Made by a program: the position numbers and the translations under genes
Origin: Glycomyces albidus
Lineage (GTDB): Bacteria; Actinomycetota; Actinomycetes; Mycobacteriales; Micromonosporaceae
Direction: 5' to 3'
Assembly (NCBI RefSeq): GCF_009451885.1
Contig: NZ_WIAO01000040.1
Coordinates: 1 to 41,806 of the forward strand
DNA length: 41,806 nt
The notes under the pieces: model-generated
Database searches by the model: none
The model's input: only the letters and a program-made list of their open reading frames with translations
What the model was told of the DNA's origin: nothing
Shown: in pieces, positions 1 through 8,355 of the stretch
How positions within the stretch are numbered: position 1 is the first letter of the stretch
Layout of the letters: each line of letters opens with the position of its first letter

Positions 1-6
1 AGTGAG

Positions 7-426
7 TCATAGAGGGCCTTCCCGGATCGGCGTGACGTTGTAGCGACACACACCGAACCAGAAGGCCCTCGCTCCATTTCCGCCCGGCTCAGCCAGTGAG
101 GTGTTCACAACCTCCCAAGACAGAACAGCTAGAGGCTGGCCGGCGTGGCGGGCAGCGATGAGCGCCGTGATGTGGCTGCGCTGTTGGGACTTCCACGCAT
201 CGGTCTGCTCAGTCCAGAGGCCCTCCCAGCGGACCTCGCGGACCACCCCTCCCGCGTAGAGCGCGCAGCCGATCTTCACCGGCTGGCCATGGTTCGACAG
301 CCATACCGAGGCGTAGCCGGTTCCCGGTCGGGCCAGCAGCGTCAGCTGGTTTCCATTGTCTGTCAACCACTCTCCGAGTACTTCTGACTTGACCGTCCCG
401 GGTTGTGTTGCGGGTTGCGCCATCAT
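7..426 (-). CDS. Hypothetical protein, element cargo
   Basis: A protein of about 139 residues that I do not recognise. The frame is open back to 495, but the start is placed at 426 because AGGGAG sits 4 nt before that ATG; a second ATG follows immediately at 423. It has no signal peptide or membrane segment. It is rich in Trp and Gly, with a WEGLW stretch and a conserved-looking end (FWFGVCRYNV). It is transcribed away from the XRE gene at 595 across about 170 bp. It could be an accessory protein of the integrated element. No function can be assigned. Confidence 0.6.
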   Translation of the reverse strand: MMAQPATQPGTVKSEVLGEWLTDNGNQLTLLARPGTGYASVWLSNHGQPVKIGCALYAGGVVREVRWEGLWTEQTDAWKSQQRSHITALIAARHAGQPLAVLSWEVVNTSLAEPGGNGARAFWFGVCRYNVTPIREGPL

Positions 427-509
427 CGGTCTCCCTTCATCCGATCGGATGGTTTCGTCTACGCCGCCCTGCCTTGACCTGGTGAAAAACGGCATACAAA
501 GGATGGTGC

Positions 510-538
510 TTGACAGACAGGGACGTTAGAACTACACA
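510..538 (+). promoter_or_regulatory. Sigma70-type promoter of the XRE-Nudix pair
   Basis: TTGACA at 510-515 is followed after exactly 17 nt by TACACA at 533-538. The XRE gene starts at 595 with GGGAG 5 nt before its ATG. The perfect -35 box and spacing make this one of the clearest promoters in the window. The encoded XRE protein could autoregulate here, but no operator repeat stands out. Confidence 0.5.
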
Positions 539-594
539 ATGGGACGCGAAAAGACGTCCTCCACAACCGAACTCGTCCCTGGGCGGGAGTCCTC

Positions 595-1362
595 ATGCCA
601 AACGAGAGATTGAAAGACGCCATGCAGGCGGCGGGGGTTACGCCTGAGGCTCTAGCGGACGACCTTGAAGTCGATGCCAAAACGGTGCGGCGCTGGATCA
701 GCACAGGGCGGACCCCCTACCCGAGGCACCGCTCTGTCCTCGCTGCGATGCTCGACGAGACCGAGGAGTACCTCTGGCCAAGTATCGACACCGCCGAACG
801 GCAGGCGCGTGTCTCGCAGTCGGAGGTGATCTGCACCTACCCGCGTCGGTTCCAAGTTCCGAGTGACCTCTGGCGGAGACTGTTCGATAACGCCACCGAA
901 CGGATCGGCATCCTCGTCTACGCGGGGCTCTTCCTGCCTGAACATGATCCCGACCTGATCGACGCGTTGAAAGCGAAAGCGAAGGCGGGAACCAAGATCA
1001 CGGTGCTGCTGGGTGATCCCGACTGTGAGGCCGTCGCGACCCGAGGACGCGAGGAAGGCATCGGTGACGCGCTCTCCGCCAAGATTCGCAACGTCTTGTC
1101 GTTCTACGAGAAGCTGCGGGACACCGAGGGCGTTTTCGTGGGGTTCCACACCGCCACGCTGTACAACAGCGTCTACCGATATGACGACGAGATGCTGGTC
1201 AACACCCATCTCTACGGATTCCCAGCCGCCCATGCCCCGGTCTTGCATCTGCGCCGACTCGCTGGTGGGACGCTGTTCAACTCGTACGCTGACAGTTTCG
1301 ATCGGGTCTGGTCCGCATCTCGTGATGCCTGGACCGGCGGTCATGGAAAAGTGAGGCCATGA
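595..1362 (+). CDS. XRE-type DNA-binding protein with a PLD-like C-terminal domain (DUF5919-like)
   Basis: 255 residues. Residues 1-55 form a lambda-repressor type helix-turn-helix (a DLEVDAKTVRRWI recognition segment). Residues 80-250 resemble the phospholipase-D-like module often fused to actinobacterial XRE proteins: ERIGILVYAG, KITVLLGDP and a YRYDDEMLVNTHLYG strand. The canonical HKD catalytic motif is not intact, so a ligand-sensing rather than catalytic role is likely (inference). The start has GGGAG 5 nt upstream. Its stop overlaps the next ATG by 4 nt, so it is translationally coupled to the Nudix gene. It is probably a transcription factor that senses a nucleotide-like ligand. Confidence 0.75.
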   Translation: MPNERLKDAMQAAGVTPEALADDLEVDAKTVRRWISTGRTPYPRHRSVLAAMLDETEEYLWPSIDTAERQARVSQSEVICTYPRRFQVPSDLWRRLFDNATERIGILVYAGLFLPEHDPDLIDALKAKAKAGTKITVLLGDPDCEAVATRGREEGIGDALSAKIRNVLSFYEKLRDTEGVFVGFHTATLYNSVYRYDDEMLVNTHLYGFPAAHAPVLHLRRLAGGTLFNSYADSFDRVWSASRDAWTGGHGKVRP

Positions 1363-1829
1363 GCCGCATTGACCACATCAACAACCCGAACGCTCCGGAG
1401 CCCAACAGTGTCGTGCCGTCGACGGTCGCCTTCGTGACCGATGACGAAGGCCGGGTGCTGCTCATCCAACGCTCGGACAATGGTGACTGGGCGCTGCCGG
1501 GAGGCGGACACGATCTCGGCGAGCGCATCGCGGACACAGCGATCCGCGAGACGAAGGAGGAGACCGGGCTCGACATTGAGATCATCGGCGTCATCGGGCT
1601 CTACACCGATCCCGGCCACCTCATCGAATACGGAGATGGCGAAGTCCGCCAGCAGTTCTCGATCGCTTTCAGGGCCAGGCCGACCGGGGGAAAGCTTGCT
1701 ACGAGCGCTGAATCGGTTCGTGTCTCCTGGATCGCGCCTAGCGAGCTTGACCAGCTTTCGATCAATCCCTCCATGCGGATGCGCATCGAGCATGGTCTGA
1801 AGAAGTTGTCAGAGCCTTACATCGGCTGA
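1359..1829 (+). CDS. Nudix hydrolase
   Basis: 156 residues with a perfect Nudix box at about 49-71 (G-x5-E-x7-RETKEETG), which binds Mg2+ and hydrolyses a nucleoside diphosphate linked to another group. The preceding GDWALPGGG strand is typical of MutT/ADP-ribose pyrophosphatase-like members. The substrate cannot be read from the sequence. It is coupled to the XRE gene through an ATGA overlap at 1359-1362. It converges with the HD-domain gene, the two 3' ends overlapping by 13 bp. With HD and XRE neighbours it may act on nucleotide pools in the integrated element. Confidence 0.85.
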   Translation: MSRIDHINNPNAPEPNSVVPSTVAFVTDDEGRVLLIQRSDNGDWALPGGGHDLGERIADTAIRETKEETGLDIEIIGVIGLYTDPGHLIEYGDGEVRQQFSIAFRARPTGGKLATSAESVRVSWIAPSELDQLSINPSMRMRIEHGLKKLSEPYIG

Positions 1830-2383
1830 ACCGGCGGGAACTGGGCCCCAACGCGCTTCGCGACTTCATGGAATGTTCCGACACTTCGGTCGATGAACTG
1901 ACGGACCACCGAGCCGGGCTCGTAGCGCTGGCGAATCTCTTCAATGCGCTCGTGACCCGAAAATTCCTGTCCGTCTGGGCCGGTAGTCAGGTCGCAGAAC
2001 CAGAGTAGGTCGGTAACTGGGGAATCCTCCTGATCGAATTCAGCGAGGAGGACGGCATCGAGACCACGCAGCTCAGCTTCCACGACGGCGTTCGTGTGGT
2101 GAGCGACGAGCGCTGCTACTCGGCCGTCGAATTCGATCGACCGCAGCCACCGGGCCCCGTCGAGCGGGTGAAAGCCGGTTTCCGCTACGGAGGGCGCGTA
2201 CCCGACGTCATGCAGTACTGCGGCGGCTACGAGAGCGTGTCGGTCGCACTCAGCGGGCAGCAGAGGGGCGAGGCGTTCGGCCTTCGCGGCTACCGCGGTG
2301 ACGTGCCTCCACCGGCGCGGCAGCGATTCACTCAGCTCCCGCTCGGCGAGCGCTCGCGCTACGTTGACCACACCCGTCTGCAC
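1817..2383 (-). CDS. HD-domain phosphohydrolase
   Basis: 188 residues with an HD-domain metal site: H27 in RRWRHV, the HD pair at 58-59 (AVLHDVGYAPS), and a downstream VAHHTNAV helix. Family members hydrolyse phosphates of nucleotides or act as phosphodiesterases. The start is GTG at 2383. A TAGGAT box ends 6 nt before it, so the mRNA is probably leaderless; there is no strong ribosome site. The tail overlaps the Nudix gene on the other strand by 13 bp. The adjacency of Nudix and HD enzymes suggests a nucleotide housekeeping or signalling cargo module (inference). Confidence 0.75.
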   Translation of the reverse strand: MQTGVVNVARALAERELSESLPRRWRHVTAVAAKAERLAPLLPAECDRHALVAAAVLHDVGYAPSVAETGFHPLDGARWLRSIEFDGRVAALVAHHTNAVVEAELRGLDAVLLAEFDQEDSPVTDLLWFCDLTTGPDGQEFSGHERIEEIRQRYEPGSVVRQFIDRSVGTFHEVAKRVGAQFPPVQPM

Positions 2384-2389
2384 CCGCCG

Positions 2390-2395
2390 ATCCTA
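2390..2395 (-). promoter_or_regulatory. -10 box for a leaderless HD-domain mRNA
   Basis: On the minus strand TAGGAT lies 6 nt before the GTG at 2383. This spacing places the transcription start at the start codon. No convincing -35 box is seen 17-18 nt further upstream. Confidence 0.4.
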
Positions 2396-2629
2396 ACCAT
2401 GAGCCCCGTGAGTAGGTAGTTATGGAGAGGATGTGAAGCAGCCCAGGGGGAACGAGGTGGCACCAGCCAGCGGGCTGGACGGCCCGCCCCTTTCTTGCCG
2501 CCCTGGGGATATGTGTATATGTCGGGCTGCCCAGTAACCGCACACCATGCCATTGACCTGCACATACGTTGGATAGACGGAGTTCGTCAACGGCTGGGGC
2601 AGTCTGCGGTCCTGCCTCGGGGTCGACCT

Positions 2630-3559
2630 TCAGGGGCCGACCTCCGGGTCCCAATCCCAAACGATCGGCCGATTCGCGATCTCCTCGGCGATCTCGGGCA
2701 GCTCCCCGAGAGTGACCGGCAAGTCGCGGCCGAGCACGTTCCAACGCGGATCATCGAAGGGATCGGGGAACGTCTCGGGCCTGGTGAACGTCCGCTCGGC
2801 TTGGGTTGCAGAGCTGGCGGCGACGGTGAGCTTGCTGAGGCGGGTATTGCGCAGACGGCTCTCGTCCCACAGCTCGGTGGCCAGCGGCAGGAGGTTCGCC
2901 AGTCGGCCGGCGGTAGGAACCTCGATCAGCAGCACCGCCTTTTCATACTGATGGTTCGAGACGTGGTTCTTGTAGCTCGAGACCTTGTCGGCCAGGCGCT
3001 GCAGTGTTTCCGTGCCCCTGTCGTGCTCGAACCAGAACCAGAACCAGAGCTGGCGTCCGTCGTTCCAGGTGAGGGTGACGCTCGCGTCGGAGCGCATACC
3101 GCTGTAGGCGCTGTATGGCTCGAACTGCCAGTCGACTTCGACATCGTCCCGGAAGCGGGCAGCGCGCATGAGGCGGCAGTAGAACGCGTTGATGCCCTCG
3201 GTGTGGGGTCGATGCGCGGAGAGGAAGTGCTGCTGGGCTTTGAACGCTGCGTTCGCCTTGGTTGGAGGCTTCTCATCTGTGCGCAAAGCGTGGAGGTACT
3301 GGCCGCGCCAGCCCAGGACGTAGCGGTAGGCGCGGCTGGAGGGGTTGCGCCATCGCGACAGGACGCCCATCTCGTAAAGGGTCAGGAGTCGAGCCGCCGC
3401 TGAATGCGCTGAGGGAAAGAACAGCGCCTCCAGCATCCCGGCGGTCATGATCTTGTGGCGTGCGAGGGTCTCGATGATTGCGAAGTCACGCTCCATCAGC
3501 CGACCGGCGATCTCATCGAAGTCACCGGTGTTCTTGCCTGGGGTGCGCCTGGCTGCCAA
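2630..3559 (-). CDS. Replication-relaxation family protein
   Basis: 309 residues. The N-terminal half is a winged-helix-like segment (DFAIIETLARHKIMTAGMLEALFF, then YEMGVLSRWR), followed by a nuclease-like or plasmid-replication fold containing FWFWFEHDRGTETLQRL and KAVLLIEVPT. This layout is that of actinobacterial replication-relaxation proteins, found on plasmids and integrative elements and thought to help start plasmid replication. The start is TTG at 3559 with GGGAGG 7 nt upstream on the minus strand, a better context than any internal Met. It stands alone; downstream on its strand lies a 246-bp intergenic stretch and then the HD gene. Confidence 0.75.
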   Translation of the reverse strand: MAARRTPGKNTGDFDEIAGRLMERDFAIIETLARHKIMTAGMLEALFFPSAHSAAARLLTLYEMGVLSRWRNPSSRAYRYVLGWRGQYLHALRTDEKPPTKANAAFKAQQHFLSAHRPHTEGINAFYCRLMRAARFRDDVEVDWQFEPYSAYSGMRSDASVTLTWNDGRQLWFWFWFEHDRGTETLQRLADKVSSYKNHVSNHQYEKAVLLIEVPTAGRLANLLPLATELWDESRLRNTRLSKLTVAASSATQAERTFTRPETFPDPFDDPRWNVLGRDLPVTLGELPEIAEEIANRPIVWDWDPEVGP

Positions 3560-4042
3560 GCTGCACCTCCCATCTGCTCTCGCGCTGAGCGACCTTTATC
3601 GAGTCGACCTGTTCAGCGCAGCAGGAGCACTCATAGAGAAAGAACATCGAGTAACCGGTCTTGAAACGAGAGCCTGCGCACCTGGCGTTTACCGGCGTCG
3701 TTGCCTTCGGAAGAACGTTCGAGAGGCGGTTACTGCCTTGGAATGCTGGGGGCGGCTACTGGCAGAGCTTCCGTGAACGTGAGCAGAAATCAACTCAGAG
3801 TGATTCATGCTGTAAGATGGATGGTCACCAGAGCTGGGTTCGCAATGCCGGTGGGACACCTGTGTGGAACACCGCACCTCATCACTCTTCTTTTGCCTGC
3901 CCTTTTCGCGGCGCATCCCGCACCTGACCCGGAGTCGGTTCCTCCGTTCGGAGCGACCTACTCCGGGGTGCTTGATGGCCCCGTGGAGTCGGCCTACGGT
4001 GGCATCAACCCGCCGCTACCCCGGTGCCGGGCGGTGACTGCC
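3560..4042. other. Intergenic region of the element (about 480 bp)
   Basis: This lies between the divergent replication-relaxation gene and the small gene before the recombinase. Short open frames occur on both strands, but none has a ribosome site plus a plausible protein. It probably holds promoters in both directions and perhaps the replication or transfer origin of the element. I see no clear iterons. Confidence 0.4.
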
Positions 4043-4405
4043 ATGGGTGCCGGAGACATCAGAATCCGCGTGGTCGGAGAACTGCGCGAGGAATTCGACG
4101 TTCGATCGCTCGCCGCGACGCTGGTTGACGCTGCCCTTGCGATGGCCGAGCGTGATGACGAGTCCGAACCTGTGGCGGGCCGTACCGATGACGACGATCG
4201 GAAGGCCGACAGTTCAGGAGCGAATCCAGCAAGAAGAAGCGAGCGGTGCTGTACCTGCGAGTGTCCTCCCGCAGCCAAGTCGACACCGACTATGACCCCG
4301 AGGGGAACTCCATCCCAGCGCAGCGCAAGGCGTGCCTGCGGAAAGCCGAAGAGCTCGGGATGGAAGTGGTCGAGGAGTACGTCGAGCCAGGTCGATCCGC
4401 GATGA
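4043..4405 (+). CDS. Small acidic protein upstream of the recombinase
   Basis: About 120 residues if it runs to the stop at 4405. The first 60 look like a real soluble protein (RIRVVGELREEFDVRSLAATLV, then DAALAMAE) and are followed by a low-complexity charged linker. From 4246 on, the frame overlaps the recombinase and the translation there (Cys/Pro/Arg/Ser-rich) looks like an out-of-frame shadow, so the functional protein may be shorter or may join the recombinase by frameshifting. There is no strong ribosome site; GTG at 4034 is an alternative start. I do not recognise the family. Confidence 0.45.
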   Translation: MGAGDIRIRVVGELREEFDVRSLAATLVDAALAMAERDDESEPVAGRTDDDDRKADSSGANPARRSERCCTCECPPAAKSTPTMTPRGTPSQRSARRACGKPKSSGWKWSRSTSSQVDPR

Positions 4406-5833
4406 CGATTGATGGGCGACCGAAGTTCCAGGAGATGATGGCGCGAGTCCGGAACAGCGAGGACGTGGACGCGATCGTCGTCTACGCCCGCTCGCGCATG
4501 CATCGCGACACCACCGACGCGGCGATCACCCGCCGAGAGCTTCGGAAGCTCGGCGTGCAGTTGGTCTCGATCATGGATTACATCGAAGACAGCTACATCG
4601 GCGACCTGGTGGCCGCGATCCTCTACGGCGTCAACGAGTACCAGTCCCGCGCATCTGGAGCGGATGTCGCCTACAAGATGGCCGCGAAGGCATCTCGTGG
4701 AGGCATCCCCGGCATTGCCCCGCTCGGGTATCTCAACGTGGGGGAGAGGATCGACGGCCGCGAAGTGCGGACAGTCGCCGTCGATGCCGAACGAGCGCCC
4801 TTCGTCGTCACAATGTTCAAGCTCTACGCAACAGGGCGCTACGGCTTCAAGGACCTTCAGCGCGCCGTGACCGAGGCGGGGCTGCGGACTCGCCCGAGGA
4901 AAGACGTGCCCAACGGTCGGCCGGTGACCATCGAAACCATCGGCAGACTGCTCCGCGACCGGCGGTATCTCGGCCGAGTCGTCTTCAAGGGCAAAGAGTA
5001 CGACGGCCGGCACGAGCCATTGGTCAGCCAGGAGTTGTTCGACCGGGTCCAGGACGTGCTCGTCAACCAGCGTGGCGCTGGCACTCGCGAGCGCGTCCAC
5101 GACCACCCGCTGAAGGGGCTCCTGTGGTGTGCGAACTGCCGCACGCGCTTCTACCTCGACACGGTGAAGAACCGACGCGGCATCGTGTACTCGTACTTCC
5201 TGTGCAGTGGCAAGGCGGGCAAGCATTGCCAGACTCCCAGGATGCCTGTCGCGAAGATCGAGGCGGTGGTCGCCGCCCACTATGCGACCTTGAACGTCCC
5301 GCCATCGACTGCGGCTGAACTACAGGCTGCCGTCGACAAGGCGCTGCGCGAGAAGGGCTCGCTGTCGGCTTCGCTGAGGCGGAACCTGGAAGCCGAGCAC
5401 GACCGGCTGGTCAGCCAGCAGGACCACTTGCTCGATCTGGTCGGCAACCCTGAATGGCCGCAGGACCGGCTCGAAGTCAAAATGCGGCGCCTGCGCGATG
5501 AGTTGGCAGCGATCGACGAGCGCTTGACCGAGGTAGGCGACGCCAAGGTGGAGCGAGCCGGTGAGGCAATCTCTATGCTGCTGCAACTGTTGGACGATCC
5601 TCGGCGGCTGCTGAAGTCTGTGCCGGAGGATTTCCACAAGACCTTCCACAGGTCCTTCTTCAAGCGGCTGCTCGTATACGTCGATGAAGCGACTGGCGAG
5701 TCGAAGGTCAGTGCCGACGAGATCCGGTCGCCGTTCACGCCGCTACTGCCCGAACAACGCAGTCATTTGGGGCCCGAAATGACGAACACCGGGCCGTTGA
5801 TCACGGCCCGGTGTTCGGATAATGCTGGTCTTG
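4246..5833 (+). CDS. Large serine recombinase (integrase), no in-element stop codon
   Basis: The protein opens with LYLRVSSRSQ; Ser7 is the presumed nucleophile and Arg5 the partner. It has a resolvase catalytic domain (to about 150), a recombinase domain (about 165-275), a zinc ribbon with CANC and a downstream Cys/His pair (about 294-330), and a long coiled coil (about 370-470). It integrates and excises the element. The codon at 4246 is GTG, but the conserved first strand seems to begin three codons earlier (KRAV) and the only AGGAG lies 26 nt upstream, so the true start is unclear. The frame has no stop before the tRNA: it stays open to 6855, antisense to tRNA-Trp and metQ. The end given is the junction, not a stop codon. 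Confidence 0.8.
5783..5817 (-). terminator. Perfect 15-bp hairpin after tRNA-Trp
   Basis: CGAACACCGGGCCGT pairs perfectly with ACGGCCCGGTGTTCG around a 5-nt loop. It lies 17 nt beyond the 3' end of tRNA-Trp and inside the open recombinase frame. It is probably the tRNA terminator, although the following T-tract is poor. It could instead be a dyad of the recombinase attachment site. Confidence 0.55.
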
Positions 5834-5906
5834 CAGGGGCGACAGGACTCGAACCTGCAACCCTCGGTTTTGGAGACCGATGCGCTACCAATTGCGCCAC
5901 ACCCCT
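5834..5906 (-). tRNA. tRNA-Trp (anticodon CCA)
   Basis: A 73-nt cloverleaf. The acceptor stem AGGGGTG pairs with CGCCCCT (one G-U pair). There is a D arm with AATTGGTAG, an anticodon loop CTCCAAA reading UGG, and a T arm GGTTCGAGTCC. The discriminator base is G and CCA is not encoded. The gene remains intact although the integrated element lies directly at its 3' side. In many actinobacteria tRNA-Trp precedes secE-nusG; here the element occupies that position, so secE may lie beyond the left end of the window (inference). Confidence 0.95.
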
Positions 5907-5940
5907 TCAGCCCGTCCGGTTGCCCGGCCTGGCCGCAACC

Positions 5941-5970
5941 ATCTTACGTGGCGCGGAAAGGCCGGTGCAA
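5941..5970 (-). promoter_or_regulatory. tRNA-Trp promoter
   Basis: On the minus strand TTGCAC (5965-5970) and TAAGAT (5941-5946) are separated by 18 nt. The -10 box lies 34 nt before the mature tRNA. It sits between the metQ stop and the tRNA, so the tRNA has its own promoter. Confidence 0.6.
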
Positions 5971-5997
5971 CCGGGTTGGGGCCGGTGTCGTGCCTGG

Positions 5998-6831
5998 TCA
6001 GGAGGCCGGGATGACGGAGCCGTCGGCCCAGGTGTCGAGGATGAACTGCTTCACCTCGTCGGACTGGAGGAGTTCGGCGAGCTTCTGGACGTCCTCGTTC
6101 TCGGCGTTGGCGGCGGTGGTGACCAGGTAGTTGGCGTACGGGTTGCCCTCGGGCGACTCGCTGTGGAGGGCGTCCTCGGCCGGGCTGAGGTCGGCCTCGA
6201 GGGCGTAGTTGCCGTTGATGACGGCGGCGTCGACGTCGGGCAGGGACGCGGCGAGCTGGGCCGCCTCGAGCGGGACGAACTCGAGGTTCTTCGGGTTCTC
6301 GGCGATGTCGTCCTCGGTGGCGAGGGTCGCGTCCACGCCCTCGGCGAGGGTGATCAGGCCCGCGTCGGCGAGGAGGGCGAGGGCGCGGCCGCCGTTGGAG
6401 CCGTCGCCGGGGATGGCGATCTGGCCGCCGTCGGGGATCTCCTCGATCGAGGCGGCCGACGCGGAGTACAGGCCCAGCGGCTCGATGTGCACCGCGGCGA
6501 CGGTCACCAGGTCGGTGCCGTTGGCGGTGTTGTACTCCTCGAGGTAGGGCTCGGTCTGGAAGAAGTTCGCGTCCACGGAGCCGTCGGCGGTGGCCACGTT
6601 CGGCTGCACGTAGTCGGTGAACTCCTCCACCTCGATCGTCAGCCCGGCGTCCTCGGCCAGGTTGTCGGCGATGAAGTTGAGGATGTCGGCGTGGGGGACG
6701 GGAGTCGCGGCCACCACGATGGTGCCGTTCGTCTCAGTGGCCTCGGAGCCGCCGTCGGCACCGCAGGCGGTCAGGGCCAGGGCAGCGGCGGCGGCGACGG
6801 AGCCGCCCAGGAGGGCACGGCGATTGAACAT
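5998..6831 (-). CDS. metQ: Methionine-type ABC transporter substrate-binding lipoprotein
   Basis: 277 residues with a lipoprotein signal: an RR-containing N-terminus, a hydrophobic core, and a lipobox ending at Cys23 (ALTAC). The rest is an NlpA/MetQ fold (FTDYVQPNVATADGSVDANFFQTEPYL is cut here to its key part DANFFQTEPYL). It would capture L- or D-methionine, or a related sulfur amino acid, outside the membrane and deliver it to MetI. The ATG has GAGGAG 7 nt upstream. It is the last gene of metN-metI-metQ, 39 nt after metI. The nearby Cys-rich leader means the real ligand might be cystine rather than methionine. Confidence 0.85.
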   Translation of the reverse strand: MFNRRALLGGSVAAAAALALTACGADGGSEATETNGTIVVAATPVPHADILNFIADNLAEDAGLTIEVEEFTDYVQPNVATADGSVDANFFQTEPYLEEYNTANGTDLVTVAAVHIEPLGLYSASAASIEEIPDGGQIAIPGDGSNGGRALALLADAGLITLAEGVDATLATEDDIAENPKNLEFVPLEAAQLAASLPDVDAAVINGNYALEADLSPAEDALHSESPEGNPYANYLVTTAANAENEDVQKLAELLQSDEVKQFILDTWADGSVIPAS

Positions 6832-6870
6832 GGTCTTCTCCTCAAGGAAAGGTAGTGAGATTGCAGTGCG

Positions 6871-7527
6871 TTATCGGCGGTCGAGGGTGCGGGCGCACCG
6901 GTCGCCGAGGATCTGGAAGAGCTGCACGAGCACGACGAGGATGACCAGCGGCCAGATCATGTACTCGGTCTCGAAGCGCTGGTAGCCGTAGCGGTACGCG
7001 AGGTCGCCCAGGCCGCCGCCGCCCACGATCCCGGCCATCGCCGAGTACGAGACGACCGCGACGAGCGTCACCGTGAAGCCGCGGATGAGGCCGGGCGTGG
7101 CCTCGGGCAGGACGACGCGCCAGACCAGCGCCGGGGTCGAGGCGCCCATGGAGCGGGCGGCCTCGATGAGCCCCGGCTGGACCTCCAGCAGGGCGCCTTC
7201 GACGAGGCGGGCGAAGAACGGGATCGACGCCACCGTGAGCGGCACGATCGCCGCCTCGGTGCCGATGCTCGTCCCGGTGATCAGCCGCGTCAGCGGGACG
7301 ACGGCGACCATGAGCAGCACGAACGGCGCGCTGCGGCCGATGTTCACGAGGAGGCCGAGCGGCGCGTTGAGCACCGCGATCGGCTTCGGACCCGTCTTCG
7401 ACGTGACGTAGAGAACGGTGCCGAGCACGAGCCCGCCCACGAGGGTCCACAGTCCCGCCACTGAGACGATGTGGAGCGTCTCCCAGAACGCCTCGGTCAG
7501 CAGCTCGACGAGCCGGTCGCGGTTCAC
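6871..7527 (-). CDS. metI: Methionine-type ABC transporter permease
   Basis: 218 residues with about five to six membrane helices and the permease loop ([22 protein letters not shown]) that docks on the ATPase; the EAA signature is well kept. It forms the membrane channel with MetN on the inside and MetQ outside. The GTG start at 7527 overlaps the metN stop by 4 nt, so it is translationally coupled. Length and topology are normal for MetI. Confidence 0.88.
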   Translation of the reverse strand: MNRDRLVELLTEAFWETLHIVSVAGLWTLVGGLVLGTVLYVTSKTGPKPIAVLNAPLGLLVNIGRSAPFVLLMVAVVPLTRLITGTSIGTEAAIVPLTVASIPFFARLVEGALLEVQPGLIEAARSMGASTPALVWRVVLPEATPGLIRGFTVTLVAVVSYSAMAGIVGGGGLGDLAYRYGYQRFETEYMIWPLVILVVLVQLFQILGDRCARTLDRR

Positions 7528-8291
7528 AGCGCCACCTTCTCGCCGAGCAGGCGCGCGGCCAGGCGGCGGGCCTGGCCGCCGAGGCGCGAGTCGGGGTCGG
7601 CCAGGAGCTCGGGCACCGGCCCGGTCTCCACGAAGCGGCCGGCCTCCATCACCGCGGCGCGGTGGCAGATCCGGGTGATGACCTCGAGCTCGTGCGTGAT
7701 GAGCAGGATGGTCAGCCCGAGCTCGCGGTTGAGGCGCGCGAGCAGGTCGAGGATCTCGTCGGTGGTGTCGGTGTCGAGCGCGCTCGTGGCCTCGTCGGAG
7801 AGGAGGACGGCCGGCTCGGACGCGAGCGCCCGGGCGATCGCCAGGCGCTGGCGCTGCCCGCCCGAGAGCTGCCCGGGGTACGCCTTCGCCTTGTCGGAGA
7901 GGCCGACCAGGTCGAGCAGTTCGAGGGCGCGTGCGCGGCGCTCGGCGCGCTTGACCCCCCTGAACCGCAGCGGGAGCGCCACATTGGCTACCGCGTTGCG
8001 GTTGGACAGCAGGTTGAAGTGCTGGAAGATCATCGCCGTCTGTGACCGGGCGGCGCGCAGTTCGCGGCCCCGGAGCGCGGTCAGCTCGCGTCCGGCGACC
8101 TCGACGGTGCCCGCGTCGGGGCGGGTGAGGAGGTTGGCGGTGCGTAGCAGCGTCGACTTGCCGGCGCCGGAGCGGCCGAGGATGCCGAAGATCTCGCCGG
8201 GCGCGAGTTCGAGGTCGACGCCGTCGAGCGCGGTGACGTCGCCGAAGCGTTTGGACACGCCGGACAGGCGGATGCTGGGACTGGAGTCCAT
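7524..8291 (-). CDS. metN: Methionine-type ABC transporter ATPase, short form without NIL domain
   Basis: 255 residues. Walker A GRSGAGKS is at 39-46, the signature LSGGQ at 142-146, Walker B VLLSDE at about 162-167, and a [10 protein letters not shown] switch follows. It hydrolyses ATP to drive import through MetI. Typical MetN proteins are about 340 residues and end in a NIL domain that binds methionine and gives trans-inhibition; this one ends right after the ATPase core, so that feedback is missing. There is no Shine-Dalgarno sequence before the ATG (the upstream bases are pyrimidine-rich), which suggests coupling to, or control by, the leader ORF at 8356-8433. Confidence 0.85.
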   Translation of the reverse strand: MDSSPSIRLSGVSKRFGDVTALDGVDLELAPGEIFGILGRSGAGKSTLLRTANLLTRPDAGTVEVAGRELTALRGRELRAARSQTAMIFQHFNLLSNRNAVANVALPLRFRGVKRAERRARALELLDLVGLSDKAKAYPGQLSGGQRQRLAIARALASEPAVLLSDEATSALDTDTTDEILDLLARLNRELGLTILLITHELEVITRICHRAAVMEAGRFVETGPVPELLADPDSRLGGQARRLAARLLGEKVAL

Positions 8292-8323
8292 GGTGAAGGA
8301 GGTTCGCTTTCGCTGTGGGATGT

Positions 8324-8343
8324 CGCCGCTTCGGGGCGCGGCG
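8324..8343 (-). promoter_or_regulatory. Leader hairpin between the Cys ORF and metN
   Basis: CGCCGC and GCGGCG flank an 8-nt loop. The hairpin lies 12 nt downstream of the leader ORF stop and 32 nt before the metN ATG. A ribosome stalled on the Cys codons would cover or expose it, which fits an attenuation role (inference). Confidence 0.4.
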
Positions 8344-8355
8344 CTACGGGGACCC

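Larger units (their letters stand above)
1..5782. mobile_element. Right part of an integrated (AICE/prophage-like) element next to tRNA-Trp
   Basis: This stretch carries a serine recombinase (from 4246) and a replication-relaxation family protein (2630-3559), a pairing known from actinobacterial integrative elements. Codon third positions are visibly less GC-rich than in the genes after 6000. The right edge lies at or just inside the hairpin at 5783-5817, beside the 3' end of tRNA-Trp. No second copy of the tRNA 3' end is seen between 1 and 5780, so the left end lies outside the window. No FtsK/TraB-type transfer ATPase is visible here. XRE, Nudix and HD genes look like cargo. The boundaries are inferred. 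Confidence 0.65.

Noticed and set aside
2495..2565. ATATGT direct repeats near 2512 as plasmid iterons
   Set aside because: Only two partial copies are present and nothing else supports an origin.
5834..6855. Extension of the recombinase as an 869-residue protein
   Set aside because: The extra part is antisense to tRNA-Trp and metQ and has Gly/Val-rich shadow composition. It is read only because no stop occurs at the junction.
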